A DNA stretch of 64,000 bases, taken from Selenomonas sputigena. Its GTDB lineage: Bacteria; Bacillota; Negativicutes; Selenomonadales; Selenomonadaceae. The notes beneath the pieces were generated by a model that was given only the letters and a program-made list of their open reading frames with translations, was not told the origin of the DNA and ran no database searches. A program made the translations under genes and the position numbers. Below, in pieces: positions 52,654 to 62,204 of the stretch; the first letter of the stretch is position 1; every line of letters starts with the position of its first letter. The DNA lies in NCBI RefSeq assembly GCF_026015965.1, contig NZ_CP110383.1, forward strand, positions 343,808 through 407,807, given 5' to 3'.

Positions 52654-54078
52654 ATGGTTACATTTTTGGTGGCATTGCTCGCTTTGATTCTGGGCTACGT
52701 CATCTACGGCAGGGTTGTCGACGTGATTTTCTCGCCTACGGACAAGCCGACGCCTGCGTTGGTGCACGATGACGGTGTGGATTACATTCCTCTGCCGACG
52801 TGGAAGGTCTTCATGATCCAGCTTTTGAATATCGCTGGTCTCGGACCGATTTTCGGCGCTTTGCAGGGGGCGCTTTGGGGGCCGTGCGTCTACTTCTGGA
52901 TCGTTCTCGGCACGATCTTTGCGGGCGGCGTGCACGACTATATGTCGGGCATGATTTCTCTGCGTGAAGACGGCAAGAGCATCTCGGAGGTCGTCGGCAA
53001 TCACATGGGCAAGACGATGCTCTTCATCATGCGCATCTTCTCGGTCGTGCTTCTCGTCCTCGTCGGCACGGTTTTTGCGACGGGGCCTGCTATGCTCATC
53101 GACGGCAAGCTGTTGTCGCTCGGTTCTATTGGCGCGATCAAGATCTGGCTCATCATCATCTTGATTTATTACTTCCTTGCTACACTTTTGCCGATCGATA
53201 CGTTGATCGCGCGTTTCTATCCGCTTTTCGGCGTCTGTCTCATCGTCATGGCGTTCGGCATCATGGGGGCGATGCTTGCGGGCGTCGGCGGCCACGTCAT
53301 GCCGGAGATGGTCTTGGCAAATCTCCATCCGCAGAATATGCCGATCTGGCCGCTGATGTTCATCACGGTTGCCTGCGGCGCCATTTCGGGATTCCACGCC
53401 ACGCAGTCGCCCATGATGGCTCGCTGCCTGAAGGATGAGCGTCTCGCGCGTCCCGTCTTTTACGGCGCGATGGTTTCTGAAGGCTTCATCGCTCTCGTCT
53501 GGGCGGCGGCAGGCGTGACCTTCTACGAGAGCACGGGCGGCCTCGGCGCCGTGCTTGCCTCGGCAGGTCCCGGTGGCGTCGTCTACGATATCTGCGTCGG
53601 CTTCCTCGGTCCCGTCGGGGCGGCTCTCGCGTTGCTCGGCGTCGTGGCCTGCCCGATCACTTCGGGCGATACGGCGTTCCGCTCGGCACGTTTGACAATC
53701 GCCGACTGGTTCGGCCTTGAGCAGAAGTCGACGAGCAGACGTCTCGCGCTTGCCGTGCCGATCCTTGGTGTCGGTGCTGCTCTTACACAGATGGACTTCT
53801 CGATCATCTGGCGCTACTTTTCATGGACGAACCAGACGCTCGCTATGATTGTCCTGTGGACGGGATCTGTCTACCTCTATCGTACGTTCCGCGGCAAAAT
53901 CTACTACATCATCGGCATGATTCCTGCGACCTTCATGTCGGCTGTCACGGTGACGTACATCCTGCAGGCGAAGGAAGGTTTCGGCCTTTCGACAGATGTT
54001 ACATATCCCGTCGGTATTGCCGCCGCTGCGCTCTTCTTGTTCCTCTTCCTGCGCACGACGGTGCTGCGGCATGAGTGA
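52654..54078 (+). CDS. cstA: CstA-family carbon starvation / pyruvate or peptide transporter
   Basis: A 474-residue membrane protein with many hydrophobic helices. The start MVTFLVALLALILGYVIYG, then DGVDYIPLPTWKVFMIQLLN and IAGLGPIFGALQGALWGP, is the CstA core; ATQSPMMARCLKDER and CPITSGDTAFRSARLTIADW also match. It is the short form common in Firmicutes, lacking the extra C-terminal helices of the roughly 700-residue E. coli protein. AAGGAGAG precedes ATG 52654. Family members import pyruvate or peptides under carbon limitation. Confidence 0.9.
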   Translation: MVTFLVALLALILGYVIYGRVVDVIFSPTDKPTPALVHDDGVDYIPLPTWKVFMIQLLNIAGLGPIFGALQGALWGPCVYFWIVLGTIFAGGVHDYMSGMISLREDGKSISEVVGNHMGKTMLFIMRIFSVVLLVLVGTVFATGPAMLIDGKLLSLGSIGAIKIWLIIILIYYFLATLLPIDTLIARFYPLFGVCLIVMAFGIMGAMLAGVGGHVMPEMVLANLHPQNMPIWPLMFITVACGAISGFHATQSPMMARCLKDERLARPVFYGAMVSEGFIALVWAAAGVTFYESTGGLGAVLASAGPGGVVYDICVGFLGPVGAALALLGVVACPITSGDTAFRSARLTIADWFGLEQKSTSRRLALAVPILGVGAALTQMDFSIIWRYFSWTNQTLAMIVLWTGSVYLYRTFRGKIYYIIGMIPATFMSAVTVTYILQAKEGFGLSTDVTYPVGIAAAALFLFLFLRTTVLRHE

Positions 54079-54144
54079 AGAAATTTTCTGTCTGTGCGGC
54101 AGACGAGGACGAGTCGTGGAATGCTAAAGACGAACAGCAAGCCG

Positions 54145-54183
54145 AAAGTTGCCGAATCGCCCGAAAGATTCGGCAACTTTTTT
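54145..54183 (+). terminator. cstA terminator
   Basis: AAAGTTGCCGAATC pairs with GATTCGGCAACTTT over an 8-base loop, followed by TTTT. Confidence 0.9.
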
Positions 54184-54213
54184 CGCGCTCTACCCAGACT
54201 TTCTCGCGCGGTG

Positions 54214-54219
54214 TATAAT
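54214..54219 (+). promoter_or_regulatory. kdsD promoter -10
   Basis: TATAAT, about 55 bases before the start codon; the -35 is weak. Confidence 0.4.
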
Positions 54220-54273
54220 AGGGAGGTAGATTTCTTAGTTGATTTACAGTCGAATGGAAAAGGAGAGCGGCGA

Positions 54274-55254
54274 ATGAAGCGAGATGTGATACGGGAAAAG
54301 GCAAAGGAAACGCTGGCGCTGGAAGCAGCGGCAGTGAAGAAGCTGACGGAGAATGTGGATGAGGAGTTCTGCCGTGCGGTTGAGTGCGTGCTGGACTGCA
54401 CGGCTCGCATCGTCGTCACGGGCATGGGAAAATCCGGGCATATCGGACGCAAGATTGCCGCGACGCTTGCGAGCACGGGAACGCCTTCGTTCTTCATGCA
54501 TCCAGCGGAGGCGTTTCACGGCGATCTCGGCATGGTGACGGACAAGGATGTAGTTCTGGCGATTTCCAACAGCGGCGAGGTGCAGGAGGTCGTGAAGATC
54601 CTGCCCGTCATCCATCGCATCGGTGCGACCATCATCGCCATGACAGGCAACCGTGCTTCGCAGCTCGCCGAGTACTCGGACTACGTCATCGACATCGGGC
54701 ATGAGCCAGAGGCTTGCCCCTTGGGACTTGCGCCGACGACGAGCACGACGGCGACGCTCGCCATGGGCGATGCCATCGCCGTCGCTGTGATGTCCGTGCG
54801 GAATTTCAAGAAGCAGGATTTCGCGCTCTTCCATCCGGGTGGCGCACTCGGCAGACGGCTTCTCCTCAAGGTGCAGGACGTCATGCACACGGGCGAGGAA
54901 AACCCTGTCGTCTCGGGGGAGAAGACGGCGAAGGATGCGCTCTTTGTCATGACGGAGAAAGGCTTGGGCGCTGTCTCTGTCACGGATGCAGCGGGCAAGT
55001 TCATCGGGCTTCTGACTGACGGCATCATCCGCCGCGCACTCGCGAAGGACTATGCTTTCCTCGATGAGCCTGTGCACGAGATCATGTTTACTGAGCCGCT
55101 GACGATTCGTGCCGATGAACTGGCGACGGCGGCGCTCTCCGTCATGGAGAAGCACGAGCCGCGCCCCGTGACGGTGCTGCCCGTCATCGACGAGAAGGGG
55201 GCGCCGGTCGGCATGATCCATCTGACCGATCTTTTGAAGCAGGGCGTGGTTTGA
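54274..55254 (+). CDS. kdsD: D-arabinose 5-phosphate isomerase (KdsD/KpsF/GutQ family)
   Basis: A 326-residue enzyme converting ribulose 5-phosphate to arabinose 5-phosphate, the first step to Kdo of lipopolysaccharide. The SIS domain has VVTGMGKSGHIGRKIAATLA with STGTPSFFMHPAEAFHGDLG and ISNSGEVQEVV. HPGGALGRRLL and two CBS domains (VQDVMHTGEENPVV; VHEIMFTEPLTI) follow. ATG 54274 has AAAGGAGAG upstream. Its presence supports an LPS-bearing outer membrane. Confidence 0.92.
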   Translation: MKRDVIREKAKETLALEAAAVKKLTENVDEEFCRAVECVLDCTARIVVTGMGKSGHIGRKIAATLASTGTPSFFMHPAEAFHGDLGMVTDKDVVLAISNSGEVQEVVKILPVIHRIGATIIAMTGNRASQLAEYSDYVIDIGHEPEACPLGLAPTTSTTATLAMGDAIAVAVMSVRNFKKQDFALFHPGGALGRRLLLKVQDVMHTGEENPVVSGEKTAKDALFVMTEKGLGAVSVTDAAGKFIGLLTDGIIRRALAKDYAFLDEPVHEIMFTEPLTIRADELATAALSVMEKHEPRPVTVLPVIDEKGAPVGMIHLTDLLKQGVV

Positions 55255-55402
55255 GCCGCATCCTGCCGTTGGGAATGGATGTGCCATAAAGTGTCGGGGC
55301 GTGTCGCTGGTACGTTGAGAGAATGGGTTCGTAGCGCGAGAATTTTTCGATAAATCCAGGATATGATAAGTTCTGCCTATGATAATATTTCTAAGAAATC
55401 AC

Positions 55403-55431
55403 TAGACAAATGAGCAAAAAAATTATACAAT
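55403..55431 (+). promoter_or_regulatory. sucCD promoter
   Basis: TAGACA at 55403-55408, a 17-bp spacer and TACAAT at 55426-55431. The leader contains a small hairpin GAGGA/TCCTC near 55456-55472. The rest of the 250-bp gap from 55255 shows nothing recognised. Confidence 0.6.
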
Positions 55432-55504
55432 ATAGTTGTTTATGGGATGAAATCAGAGGAAGTAATATCCTCGTCCCGAGAACCATCAACAGGGAGGCAT
55501 GGTT

Positions 55505-56695
55505 ATGAATATTCATGAGTACCAGTCCAAGCAAGTCCTGCGGGAATTCGGCGTCAATGTGCCGAACGGCCTGCCGGCGTTCAGCGTGGAAGAGGCGGTC
55601 GAGAACGCGAAGAAGCTCGGCGCCGCTGTCACGGTCGTCAAAGCGCAGATCCACGCGGGTGGCCGCGGCAAGGCGGGCGGCGTCAAGATCGCCAAGTCCG
55701 TTGAAGAGGTCGAAGGCTACGCGAAGGAGCTGCTTGGCAAGGTTCTCGTCACGCATCAGACGGGTCCTGAGGGCAAGAAGGTCGGTCGCCTCCTGATTGA
55801 AGAAGGCTCGAACATCAAAAAGGAATACTACCTGAGCTTTGTCGTTGATCGTGCCACGGCGAGGATCGTCATGATGGGTTCTGAAGAGGGTGGCGTCGAG
55901 ATCGAGAAGGTCGCTGCCGAAACTCCGGAAAAGATCATCAAGGAGTATATCGATCCGGTCATCGGACTTGCTCCGTTCCAGGCGACGCGCATGGCGTATG
56001 CCATCAACATCCCGGCTCCTGCGATTCGCAAGGCGGCGGCTCTGATGGAGAAGCTTTACAATGCGTTCATTGGCAAGGACTGCTCGCAGGTTGAAATCAA
56101 TCCGCTCGTCGTCACGGCCGAGGATGATGTGATCTGCCTCGATGCGAAGCTGAACTTTGACGACAGCGCATTGTTCCGCCATCCCGACATCGTCGAACTG
56201 CGCGATGAGACGGAAGAGGATCCGAAGGAGCGCGAAGCTGCGGCTGCCGGCCTCAACTACGTCAACCTCGGCGGTGATGTCGCGTGCATGGTCAACGGCG
56301 CAGGCCTTGCCATGGCTACGGTCGACATCATCAAGCATTACGGCGGCGAGCCCGCCAACTTCCTCGATGTCGGCGGAGACTCCGAGCCTGAGAAGATCGC
56401 GAAGGCGTTCAACATCATGCTCGAAGGCGGCCAGGCGAAGGGCATCTTTGTCAACATCTTCGGCGGTATCAATCGCTGCGACAACATCGCGAACGGCATC
56501 ATCGAGGCTGCGAAGATCATCTCCAAGGACGGCAAATCCCTCCCGGTTCCTGTCGTTGTCCGTCTTGAGGGCACGAAGGTCGAAGAAGGCCGCGAGATCC
56601 TGAAGAACACGCCGATTGCCAACGTCTTCCCCGCACCTACGATGGAGGGCGGCGCCGAGCAGATTGTCAAACTCGTTGCTGAGGCGAAGGCTTAA
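55505..56695 (+). CDS. sucC: succinyl-CoA synthetase (ADP-forming) beta subunit
   Basis: A 396-residue ATP-grasp subunit. [20 protein letters not shown] opens the protein, and [19 protein letters not shown] binds nucleotide. [20 protein letters not shown] and [18 protein letters not shown] are typical. ATG 55505 is seven bases after GGGAGG; ATG 55499 is too close. Cotranscribed with sucD 21 bp downstream. In propionate-forming Negativicutes the enzyme links succinyl-CoA and succinate pools. Confidence 0.96.
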   Translation: MNIHEYQSKQVLREFGVNVPNGLPAFSVEEAVENAKKLGAAVTVVKAQIHAGGRGKAGGVKIAKSVEEVEGYAKELLGKVLVTHQTGPEGKKVGRLLIEEGSNIKKEYYLSFVVDRATARIVMMGSEEGGVEIEKVAAETPEKIIKEYIDPVIGLAPFQATRMAYAINIPAPAIRKAAALMEKLYNAFIGKDCSQVEINPLVVTAEDDVICLDAKLNFDDSALFRHPDIVELRDETEEDPKEREAAAAGLNYVNLGGDVACMVNGAGLAMATVDIIKHYGGEPANFLDVGGDSEPEKIAKAFNIMLEGGQAKGIFVNIFGGINRCDNIANGIIEAAKIISKDGKSLPVPVVVRLEGTKVEEGREILKNTPIANVFPAPTMEGGAEQIVKLVAEAKA

Positions 56696-56716
56696 ATCGA
56701 AAGGGAGGTCAAACAC

Positions 56717-57622
56717 ATGTCAGTTTTGATTGATAAAGATACAAAGGTCATCGTGCAGGGCATCACGGGCAAAGCGGCGACGTTCCACACGAAACAGATG
56801 CTCGACTATGGCACGAAGATTGTCGCAGGCGTAACGCCGGGCAAGGCGGGTCAGAAGGTCGAGGGCGTTCCCGTGTTCAATACGGTTGCGGACGCTGTGA
56901 AGGCTACGGGCGCGACGGCTTCGGTCGTTTATGTTCCACCTCGTTTTGCGGCGGACAGCATCATGGAAGCGGTTGATGCCGGTCTCGATCTCGTCGTCTG
57001 CATCACGGAGCATATCCCTGTCCTCGACATGGTGAAGGTGCGCCGTTACATGGAAGGCAGGAAGACGCGTCTTGTCGGCCCGAACTGCCCGGGTCTTCTG
57101 ACGTCCAAGCAGTCGAAGCTCGGCATCACGCCGGCTACGGTCAGCAAGCCCGGTCATGTCGGCGTCATCTCGCGCTCCGGTACCTTGACGTATGAGGCTG
57201 CTTTCCAGCTCACGAATGCGGGCATCGGTCAGACGACGACGGTCGGCATTGGCGGCGACCCCGTCAAGGGCACGGACTTCATCGACGCTCTGCAGCTCTT
57301 CAAGGACGATCCCGAAACGTTGGCCGTTCTGATGATCGGCGAAATCGGCGGCACGGCGGAAGAGGACGCTGCGAAGTGGATTCAGGCGAACATGAAGGAT
57401 AAGCCGGTTTCCGCCTTTATCGCAGGTCGTCAGGCGCCTCCGGGCAAGCGCATGGGTCATGCCGGCGCGATCATCTCGGGCGGCAAGGGCACGGCGGCTG
57501 ACAAGGTCGCGGCTCTGAATGCTGCGGGCATTCCCGTTGCCGATACGGTCGCCCACATCGGCGAGACGATGGTCAAGCTCCTCAAGGAGAAGGGTCTCTT
57601 CGAGAAGTGCCATACCTGCTGA
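56717..57622 (+). CDS. sucD: succinyl-CoA synthetase alpha subunit
   Basis: A 301-residue CoA-binding subunit: [39 protein letters not shown], and the phosphorylated His at residue 248 in [18 protein letters not shown]. The length and motifs are standard. It forms the heterodimer with SucC. Confidence 0.96.
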   Translation: MSVLIDKDTKVIVQGITGKAATFHTKQMLDYGTKIVAGVTPGKAGQKVEGVPVFNTVADAVKATGATASVVYVPPRFAADSIMEAVDAGLDLVVCITEHIPVLDMVKVRRYMEGRKTRLVGPNCPGLLTSKQSKLGITPATVSKPGHVGVISRSGTLTYEAAFQLTNAGIGQTTTVGIGGDPVKGTDFIDALQLFKDDPETLAVLMIGEIGGTAEEDAAKWIQANMKDKPVSAFIAGRQAPPGKRMGHAGAIISGGKGTAADKVAALNAAGIPVADTVAHIGETMVKLLKEKGLFEKCHTC

Positions 57623-57641
57623 GTTTTGGCGGGATAAATAG

Positions 57642-57680
57642 CGAGATGCCACTGCGGTTTGCGGTGGCGTCTCGTTCTTG
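57642..57680 (+). terminator. sucCD terminator
   Basis: GAGATGCCAC-T-GC pairs with GC-G-GTGGCGTCTC, followed by GTTCTTGTTTT. Confidence 0.7.
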
Positions 57681-57728
57681 TTTTGGGCGGTTGTCTCTGT
57701 CGACGTTTGGTGTGACGGGGTTCGTGGC

Positions 57729-57780
57729 ATGAAAAAGCCCGGGATGTGCATAGAGAACATGCACATCCCGGGCTTTTCAT
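57729..57780. terminator. bidirectional terminator before small secreted protein gene
   Basis: Perfect stem with arms AAAAGCCCGGGATGTGCAT and its complement over a seven-base loop, flanked by ATG-A and T-CAT repeats. It mainly ends the minus-strand gene at 57790. Confidence 0.85.
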
Positions 57781-57789
57781 GTTTCTTGC

Positions 57790-58035
57790 TTAATAGTAGT
57801 AGCCATCCTCGTCGTAGGTGCTGCCGTCTGCACCCTCGGCGCTGACGGAGTAGTTGCCGTCCGCATCCACGGCTACGGCAGCGACGTTGCCCTCTTCGTC
57901 CGCTACGGCGTAGACGTAGTTGCCGTTCTCATCGTACCCTTCATACTCGTATTCGTCCGCCGAAGCGACGCCTGCCGTGCCGAGCATGATGGTGCAGGAA
58001 GCCATGACTGCAAAAGCTTTGAACCAGTTTTTCAT
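57790..58035 (-). CDS. small secreted acidic protein with 11-residue repeats
   Basis: An 81-residue protein. Signal peptide MKNWFKAFAVMASCTIML ends near VASA. The mature part of about 55 residues is very acidic and Tyr/Gly-rich, built of repeats DENGNYVYAVA, DEEGNVAAVAV and DADGNYSVSAE with a related tail ADGSTYDEDGYYY. DxxGN turns every 11 residues suggest a beta-repeat, perhaps metal-binding. ATG 58035 has AAGGGG upstream. It has its own promoter and lies 122 bp after the GHKL kinase gene. Not a recognised family. Confidence 0.7.
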   Translation of the reverse strand: MKNWFKAFAVMASCTIMLGTAGVASADEYEYEGYDENGNYVYAVADEEGNVAAVAVDADGNYSVSAEGADGSTYDEDGYYY

Positions 58036-58080
58036 AAATAACATCCCCTTTTTATGTGTGCCTTGCTCTATTCTTTTTCT

Positions 58081-58109
58081 AGTGTAACAGGAAGGTGGAT
58101 GCTTTTCAA
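58081..58109 (-). promoter_or_regulatory. promoter of small secreted protein
   Basis: Minus strand: TTGAAA (58109-58104), a 17-bp spacer, TACACT (58086-58081). Confidence 0.65.
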
Positions 58110-58157
58110 CGAATGGGAAAAAAGTGTCGAGATCTTGCATGAAAGTGGTCATTTGCC

Positions 58158-59513
58158 TCATTTTTCCATGCGCTCGACCTGCGGCACATGCAGCAGGATG
58201 CTGAACCAGCCGTCCTTTTGCTCCGTGAAGAACTCGGCGCCGTACTTTTCCGCGAAGAGCAGAAGGGAGCGCGTGCCGTAGCCGTGGCCAGGCAAGGAAT
58301 CTCTGCTTCTGGGCAGGCCGTTTGCGGCGAGTGGTACGGGCGTGCTGCGGCGGTTCTCAATGGAGAAGAAGATACTGGCACCCTTGGTACGCGCGAGGAG
58401 ACGGATGGCTCGCTGCTGCTGCGGCTCTTCCTCTTCGGCATGGATGGCGTTTTCAAAGAGATTGCAGAGGACGAGCGAGAGATCGACTTCCGCGGCAAAG
58501 GAGGCGGGGAGGTCGATTCGAGCCTCGACGGCGATGTCCTTTTGGTGCGCTTGCCGCACATAGACGGAGAGCGCTGCATCGATCAGGGGATTGCTGGCGA
58601 AGTGCTCGACGCGCGTCGCATCGATCTGCCCGCTCATCCTTTGGACGAGACGCATGGCGGCATCATCTTCGCCGCGCGAGATGAGGTCGGCGAGCATCTG
58701 CGCATTGTGTCGGAGGTCATGGCGCACGATGGAGAGGCGCGCCTGCTTTTCCTGCAGGGTGCGCGTATACTCGCCGATCGAGTTCATGCGCGTCAGGAGC
58801 GCGAGATTTCGTTCCGTCGTTGCTGCCTGCTGGAGGATGTACTCAAGGCCACGCCATGCGGCGAGAGCGATGAGCACGCCGCAGACGAACAGCAGAACGC
58901 GAGGGAAGAGGTAGCGGGAGGCAAGGACCTCAGGCGAGGTGGAGAAGTAGACATCGTGAACGAGCATGAGAAGCGGCAGCGGGCAGATGTAGAGCCAGAA
59001 GCGGTCGGTGCTGATCGTGGAAAAGCGCAGGAAGATTTGCCGGAAGAAAGGGCGCACGATGGGCAGTGCGGTGAGATAAATCGTGAGATTCAAGGCGCAG
59101 TAAGTGGCGAAGTGGTCGAAAAAGTCGCTTTCGTTGTTGAATGTCAGCACGAGGAGAATCGCGATCGTCGAGATCGTGCTGCTGAGAATGAACTGCATGC
59201 CGAGGATGAAGATGTGCTGCGCGATGTATGGTCGGATCATGCAGAGGTTCAGCAGAAAGTAGGGAAGAAAGCCGAAAAAGATATAAAAGAGTTTGAATGT
59301 GTGAAAGCCGTAGGACAGGATGCCGAAAAAAAAGAGCAGCACGGAAATGGCAAACTCGGCAAAGAAGATAAGGGCGTATCCCTGCAGCAGTCGCCGCCGC
59401 ACCTTCGGCGCAAGGATGGAGCGAAACGGCAGGTAGCGCAGGTAGACGGCCGGCAGGAGCGAGAGTAGGAACAGGAAGGTGTTGAAGATGACGGCAAGAC
59501 TGTTTTCGTTCAA
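58158..59513 (-). CDS. GHKL-type sensor histidine kinase (AgrC-like topology)
   Basis: A 451-residue membrane kinase. Six to seven hydrophobic helices fill residues 1-215, followed by a coiled coil, the phospho-acceptor H265 in IVRHDLRHNAQML, and a GHKL ATPase with NLFENAIHA and GYGTRSLLLFAEKYGA. This is the arrangement of AgrC/NatK-type kinases that often sense peptides. TTG 59513 is the start, six bases after GGAGGG. It is divergent from the LytTR regulator at 59626, its likely partner. Confidence 0.85.
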   Translation of the reverse strand: MNENSLAVIFNTFLFLLSLLPAVYLRYLPFRSILAPKVRRRLLQGYALIFFAEFAISVLLFFFGILSYGFHTFKLFYIFFGFLPYFLLNLCMIRPYIAQHIFILGMQFILSSTISTIAILLVLTFNNESDFFDHFATYCALNLTIYLTALPIVRPFFRQIFLRFSTISTDRFWLYICPLPLLMLVHDVYFSTSPEVLASRYLFPRVLLFVCGVLIALAAWRGLEYILQQAATTERNLALLTRMNSIGEYTRTLQEKQARLSIVRHDLRHNAQMLADLISRGEDDAAMRLVQRMSGQIDATRVEHFASNPLIDAALSVYVRQAHQKDIAVEARIDLPASFAAEVDLSLVLCNLFENAIHAEEEEPQQQRAIRLLARTKGASIFFSIENRRSTPVPLAANGLPRSRDSLPGHGYGTRSLLLFAEKYGAEFFTEQKDGWFSILLHVPQVERMEK

Positions 59514-59555
59514 GACAAACCCTCCAGACTGTTTGCTTATGTATGGTTTTGTGGT

Positions 59556-59584
59556 ATTATACGATAGAAGTCGTGCTTCGTCAA
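59556..59584 (-). promoter_or_regulatory. histidine kinase promoter
   Basis: Minus strand: TTGACG (59584-59579), a 17-bp spacer, TATAAT (59561-59556). A weaker plus-strand candidate (TTGCTT, 16 bp, TATTAT near 59533-59560) overlaps it, so the two divergent genes share the region. Confidence 0.7.
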
Positions 59585-59625
59585 ATGAATGACGGAGTCA
59601 TACGGAAACAGAAAGGCGGGAAAGG

Positions 59626-60357
59626 ATGCGCATTGCTATTGTCGATGATGAGGAAGAGGTGCGCGAGGCGGCGCGACGCTATCTGGCGAAGATGCTCGCG
59701 AGATATTGGTCGAAGGAAACAGCCGTCGTGCAGCTTGACCTCTTCGATTCTGCTGAAGCGCTCCTGGAGGGCTTTGATCGGCAGTCCTACGATCTCGTGC
59801 TCCTCGACATCTGCATGCCCGGTCTTGACGGCATGGAAGCGGCGCGTCGCTTGCGTGCCGAAAGCGCCGACATCGGCATCATATTCCTCACGACGAGCGA
59901 GGAGTATCTGATGGAGGGCTATCGCGTCTTTGCCGACGGCTACTTCCTCAAGCCTCTGGGGACGGATGAGGAGGCTTTTCAGGCCTCTCTGCGTCATGTC
60001 TTCGCACGCCGCGATCAGTCGGCGCACGTTCTCAGCGTGGAATACAACGGACGCGCCCTGGAGATCCCCTTTCAAAAGATTTTCTATGCGGACATCGAAG
60101 GCGGCAGGCTGCACATCGTCCTCGAAGAGCGCGATTTTCACCTCTCGCGCCCTTTCACCTATGAGTGGAGCGCGGAGCGGCTGCTGCACGACAAGCGCTT
60201 CCTTGAATGTTACCATCGCATCATCGTCAATATGGACAGAATCGAGCGCATGGAAGAGGGGGCGTTCGTGCTCACGAGCGGCATGAAATTGCCGATCAGC
60301 CGCAGGCGGTACGGTGCGGTCAAGGTAGAGTATATGCAGTATATGCTGAATAAGTAG
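59626..60357 (+). CDS. LytTR-family response regulator
   Basis: A 243-residue regulator. The receiver domain starts MRIAIVDDEEEVREAARRYL with phospho-acceptor D61 in LVLLDICMPGLDGMEAARRL. The LytTR DNA-binding domain follows from about residue 140: IFYADIEGGRLHIVL, CYHRIIVNMDRIERME and ISRRRYGAVKVEYMQYML. GHKL kinase and LytTR regulator pairs control secreted factors, transporters or cell wall genes in Firmicutes. Confidence 0.9.
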   Translation: MRIAIVDDEEEVREAARRYLAKMLARYWSKETAVVQLDLFDSAEALLEGFDRQSYDLVLLDICMPGLDGMEAARRLRAESADIGIIFLTTSEEYLMEGYRVFADGYFLKPLGTDEEAFQASLRHVFARRDQSAHVLSVEYNGRALEIPFQKIFYADIEGGRLHIVLEERDFHLSRPFTYEWSAERLLHDKRFLECYHRIIVNMDRIERMEEGAFVLTSGMKLPISRRRYGAVKVEYMQYMLNK

Positions 60358-60432
60358 CAGCAAGTTGGGGGGCTTAAGATATAAGTCCCATGGGTCTTTC
60401 TGCTGGCATATCTGTGACCACTTTCGTGCAAG

Positions 60433-60486
60433 AAAAAGCCACTTTCTGCAGATTCTTTGCAGGAGGTGCTTTTTTTTTGCTACAAT
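60433..60486 (+). terminator. terminator of regulator gene followed by next promoter
   Basis: AAAAAGC(C)ACTTTCTGCA pairs over 17 bp (one bulge, two G-U) with TGCAGGAGGTGCTTTTT, followed by TTTT. Immediately after, TGC-TACAAT (-10 at 60481-60486) forms an extended -10 for the lipoprotein gene. An 8-bp leader stem GGCAAGGA/TCCTTGCC lies at 60506-60549. Confidence 0.65.
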
Positions 60487-60592
60487 TTAAGCGAAGGGGA
60501 AATTCGGCAAGGATGTTCGATAGCGGGCTGAGGGTTTCATCTCCTTGCCCATTGCCGTACTTTTCCGAAAAAATATAAAAGGAGAGGGTAAT

Positions 60593-61258
60593 ATGAAGAG
60601 GAAGATGATGTTGACAAAGAGGTTACTGCTGCCGTTCATCGCCGTTCTGGCGATGCTCCTCGTTGCGGGCTGCGGCGACAAGCCAAAGGACACGGCGGAC
60701 AAGGCTGTCCTCGCTTACGCGGAGCTTTATGCTTATGGTGACACGGACAAGACCGAGGCGGCGGGCTTGACGAAAGAGCAGAAGGAGAAGATCAGTGAGG
60801 CGCTCCTGACTGAGGTCGATCAGCAGTTCCAGAGCATGATGCTTTCTGAGGACAATGCGGTCGCTGTCACGAATTACTATATTGCCGATCGCAAGGCGAA
60901 CATCACGCTCAAGGCGAAGGTCAAGAAGGACGACAGCGAGCATCCCGTTGTCGAGTTGACGGCTACGCCGGTCGACAAGGCGGAGTTTGACAAGATCATG
61001 CAGACGAACGAGGATCTCGTCGCCTTGGGGGTTGTCCTCGGTCTTGCACAGCAGCAGGGCGTCGACGTCCGCAAGGATCCCTCTTATCAGCAGGGAGCGA
61101 TGGACGTCTTGCGCAAGTTCATCGACGAGATTCCTTACGACGATGAAAAGACGCTCGATGTGCCGTGCGATATGGTGAAGAGCGATGACGGCAAGACGCT
61201 GCACTGGGCGCCGAAAGATCCGAAGGCGATCCAGAAGTTCCTCGACGGCGAGAAGTAA
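60593..61258 (+). CDS. DUF5105-like lipoprotein
   Basis: A 221-residue lipoprotein: MKRKMMLTKRLLLPFIAVLA then lipobox LLVAGC. The mature part has KPKDTADKAVLAYAELYAYG and ends DPKAIQKFLDGEK, matching small Firmicutes lipoproteins of the DUF5105 type (by resemblance). ATG 60593 follows AAAGGAGAGGG. The function is unknown. Confidence 0.7.
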   Translation: MKRKMMLTKRLLLPFIAVLAMLLVAGCGDKPKDTADKAVLAYAELYAYGDTDKTEAAGLTKEQKEKISEALLTEVDQQFQSMMLSEDNAVAVTNYYIADRKANITLKAKVKKDDSEHPVVELTATPVDKAEFDKIMQTNEDLVALGVVLGLAQQQGVDVRKDPSYQQGAMDVLRKFIDEIPYDDEKTLDVPCDMVKSDDGKTLHWAPKDPKAIQKFLDGEK

Positions 61259-61342
61259 GGCGCTCGTATCTCCGTGAGGGAAGAGCGGCTGCTTTGTATG
61301 AGCAATATGCAGCAAGATAAAGGGAATCGCGAAGGAGGGAAT

Positions 61343-62134
61343 ATGATGATGAATCGCTTTTGCCGCATACTGCGACAGGCTTTCGCGGTTCTTTTACTGA
61401 CACTCATCCTTGCGGGCGGCTATGGTGAAGCGGTGAAATCGAGATGGTGTTTTGCCGCTTCCCATGACCTTGCAGGACTTGAAGATCGCGCCGTCGATAT
61501 TGATCCGTCGGATGGAAGCGTTTCCGTTACGCTCAGTGAAAGCGAAATGGAACTCCTCTCGTCCGTGCGCTGCAACCTGCTCTATCTCGACGAAAATGTC
61601 GTTATCCACCTCGGCAGCGATGCGAACATCGACGCCGATTGGGACACGGGCGTCTTTCGTGACAACTTCGACGGTACATGGCCGATGCTCGACGGGCACC
61701 CTGTCTACATCGAGCTCACCGAAGAAGGCGACGATTACAACCTCTATTCCATACCCATCAAGCTCAACGGTGAGGAGTGCATCCTGCAGGTTTCCTACAA
61801 CTACAACGATGAGACGTATCACATCCTCGGCGCGCAGCGCGAGCTTGAGGAAAGCGACATGAGCGATCAAGAGCTGATTCCCTTGAGGGCGGGCGATATG
61901 GTCACGACGATCCATTTCGCGAAGCCCGTTTCCGACAATGATGATGATGAACTCGCTGCTGTCGAAGCCGAGACCTTTCAAATCGGCAGTCATCCTGCGG
62001 TCGAGGACGAAGAACTCGGCGACGGCACATACGGCTATATATTTGAGTTTCTTGCGCCGACGGGTGAAAGCGCCCTTTCGGAGATCGCCGTATTCAACAT
62101 CGAGGACGGAAACATCACGACATTTGATGAATGA
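61343..62134 (+). CDS. exported acidic protein, unknown
   Basis: About 263 residues. An N-terminal hydrophobic segment (RILRQAFAVLLLTLILAGGY) is a signal or anchor. The rest is acidic and beta-rich: DPSDGSVSVTLSESEMELLS, DDYNLYSIPIKLNGEECILQ and FEFLAPTGESALSEIAVFN. Three successive ATGs (61343, 61346, 61349) follow AGGAGG; any may be used. No family is recognised. Confidence 0.65.
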   Translation: MMMNRFCRILRQAFAVLLLTLILAGGYGEAVKSRWCFAASHDLAGLEDRAVDIDPSDGSVSVTLSESEMELLSSVRCNLLYLDENVVIHLGSDANIDADWDTGVFRDNFDGTWPMLDGHPVYIELTEEGDDYNLYSIPIKLNGEECILQVSYNYNDETYHILGAQRELEESDMSDQELIPLRAGDMVTTIHFAKPVSDNDDDELAAVEAETFQIGSHPAVEDEELGDGTYGYIFEFLAPTGESALSEIAVFNIEDGNITTFDE

Positions 62135-62204
62135 GCGGCAGACCTTCTGCCGCCGGTATTATTCCAGTATACAGGTCATACAACATCCAAAGGAGAGATT
62201 CATT

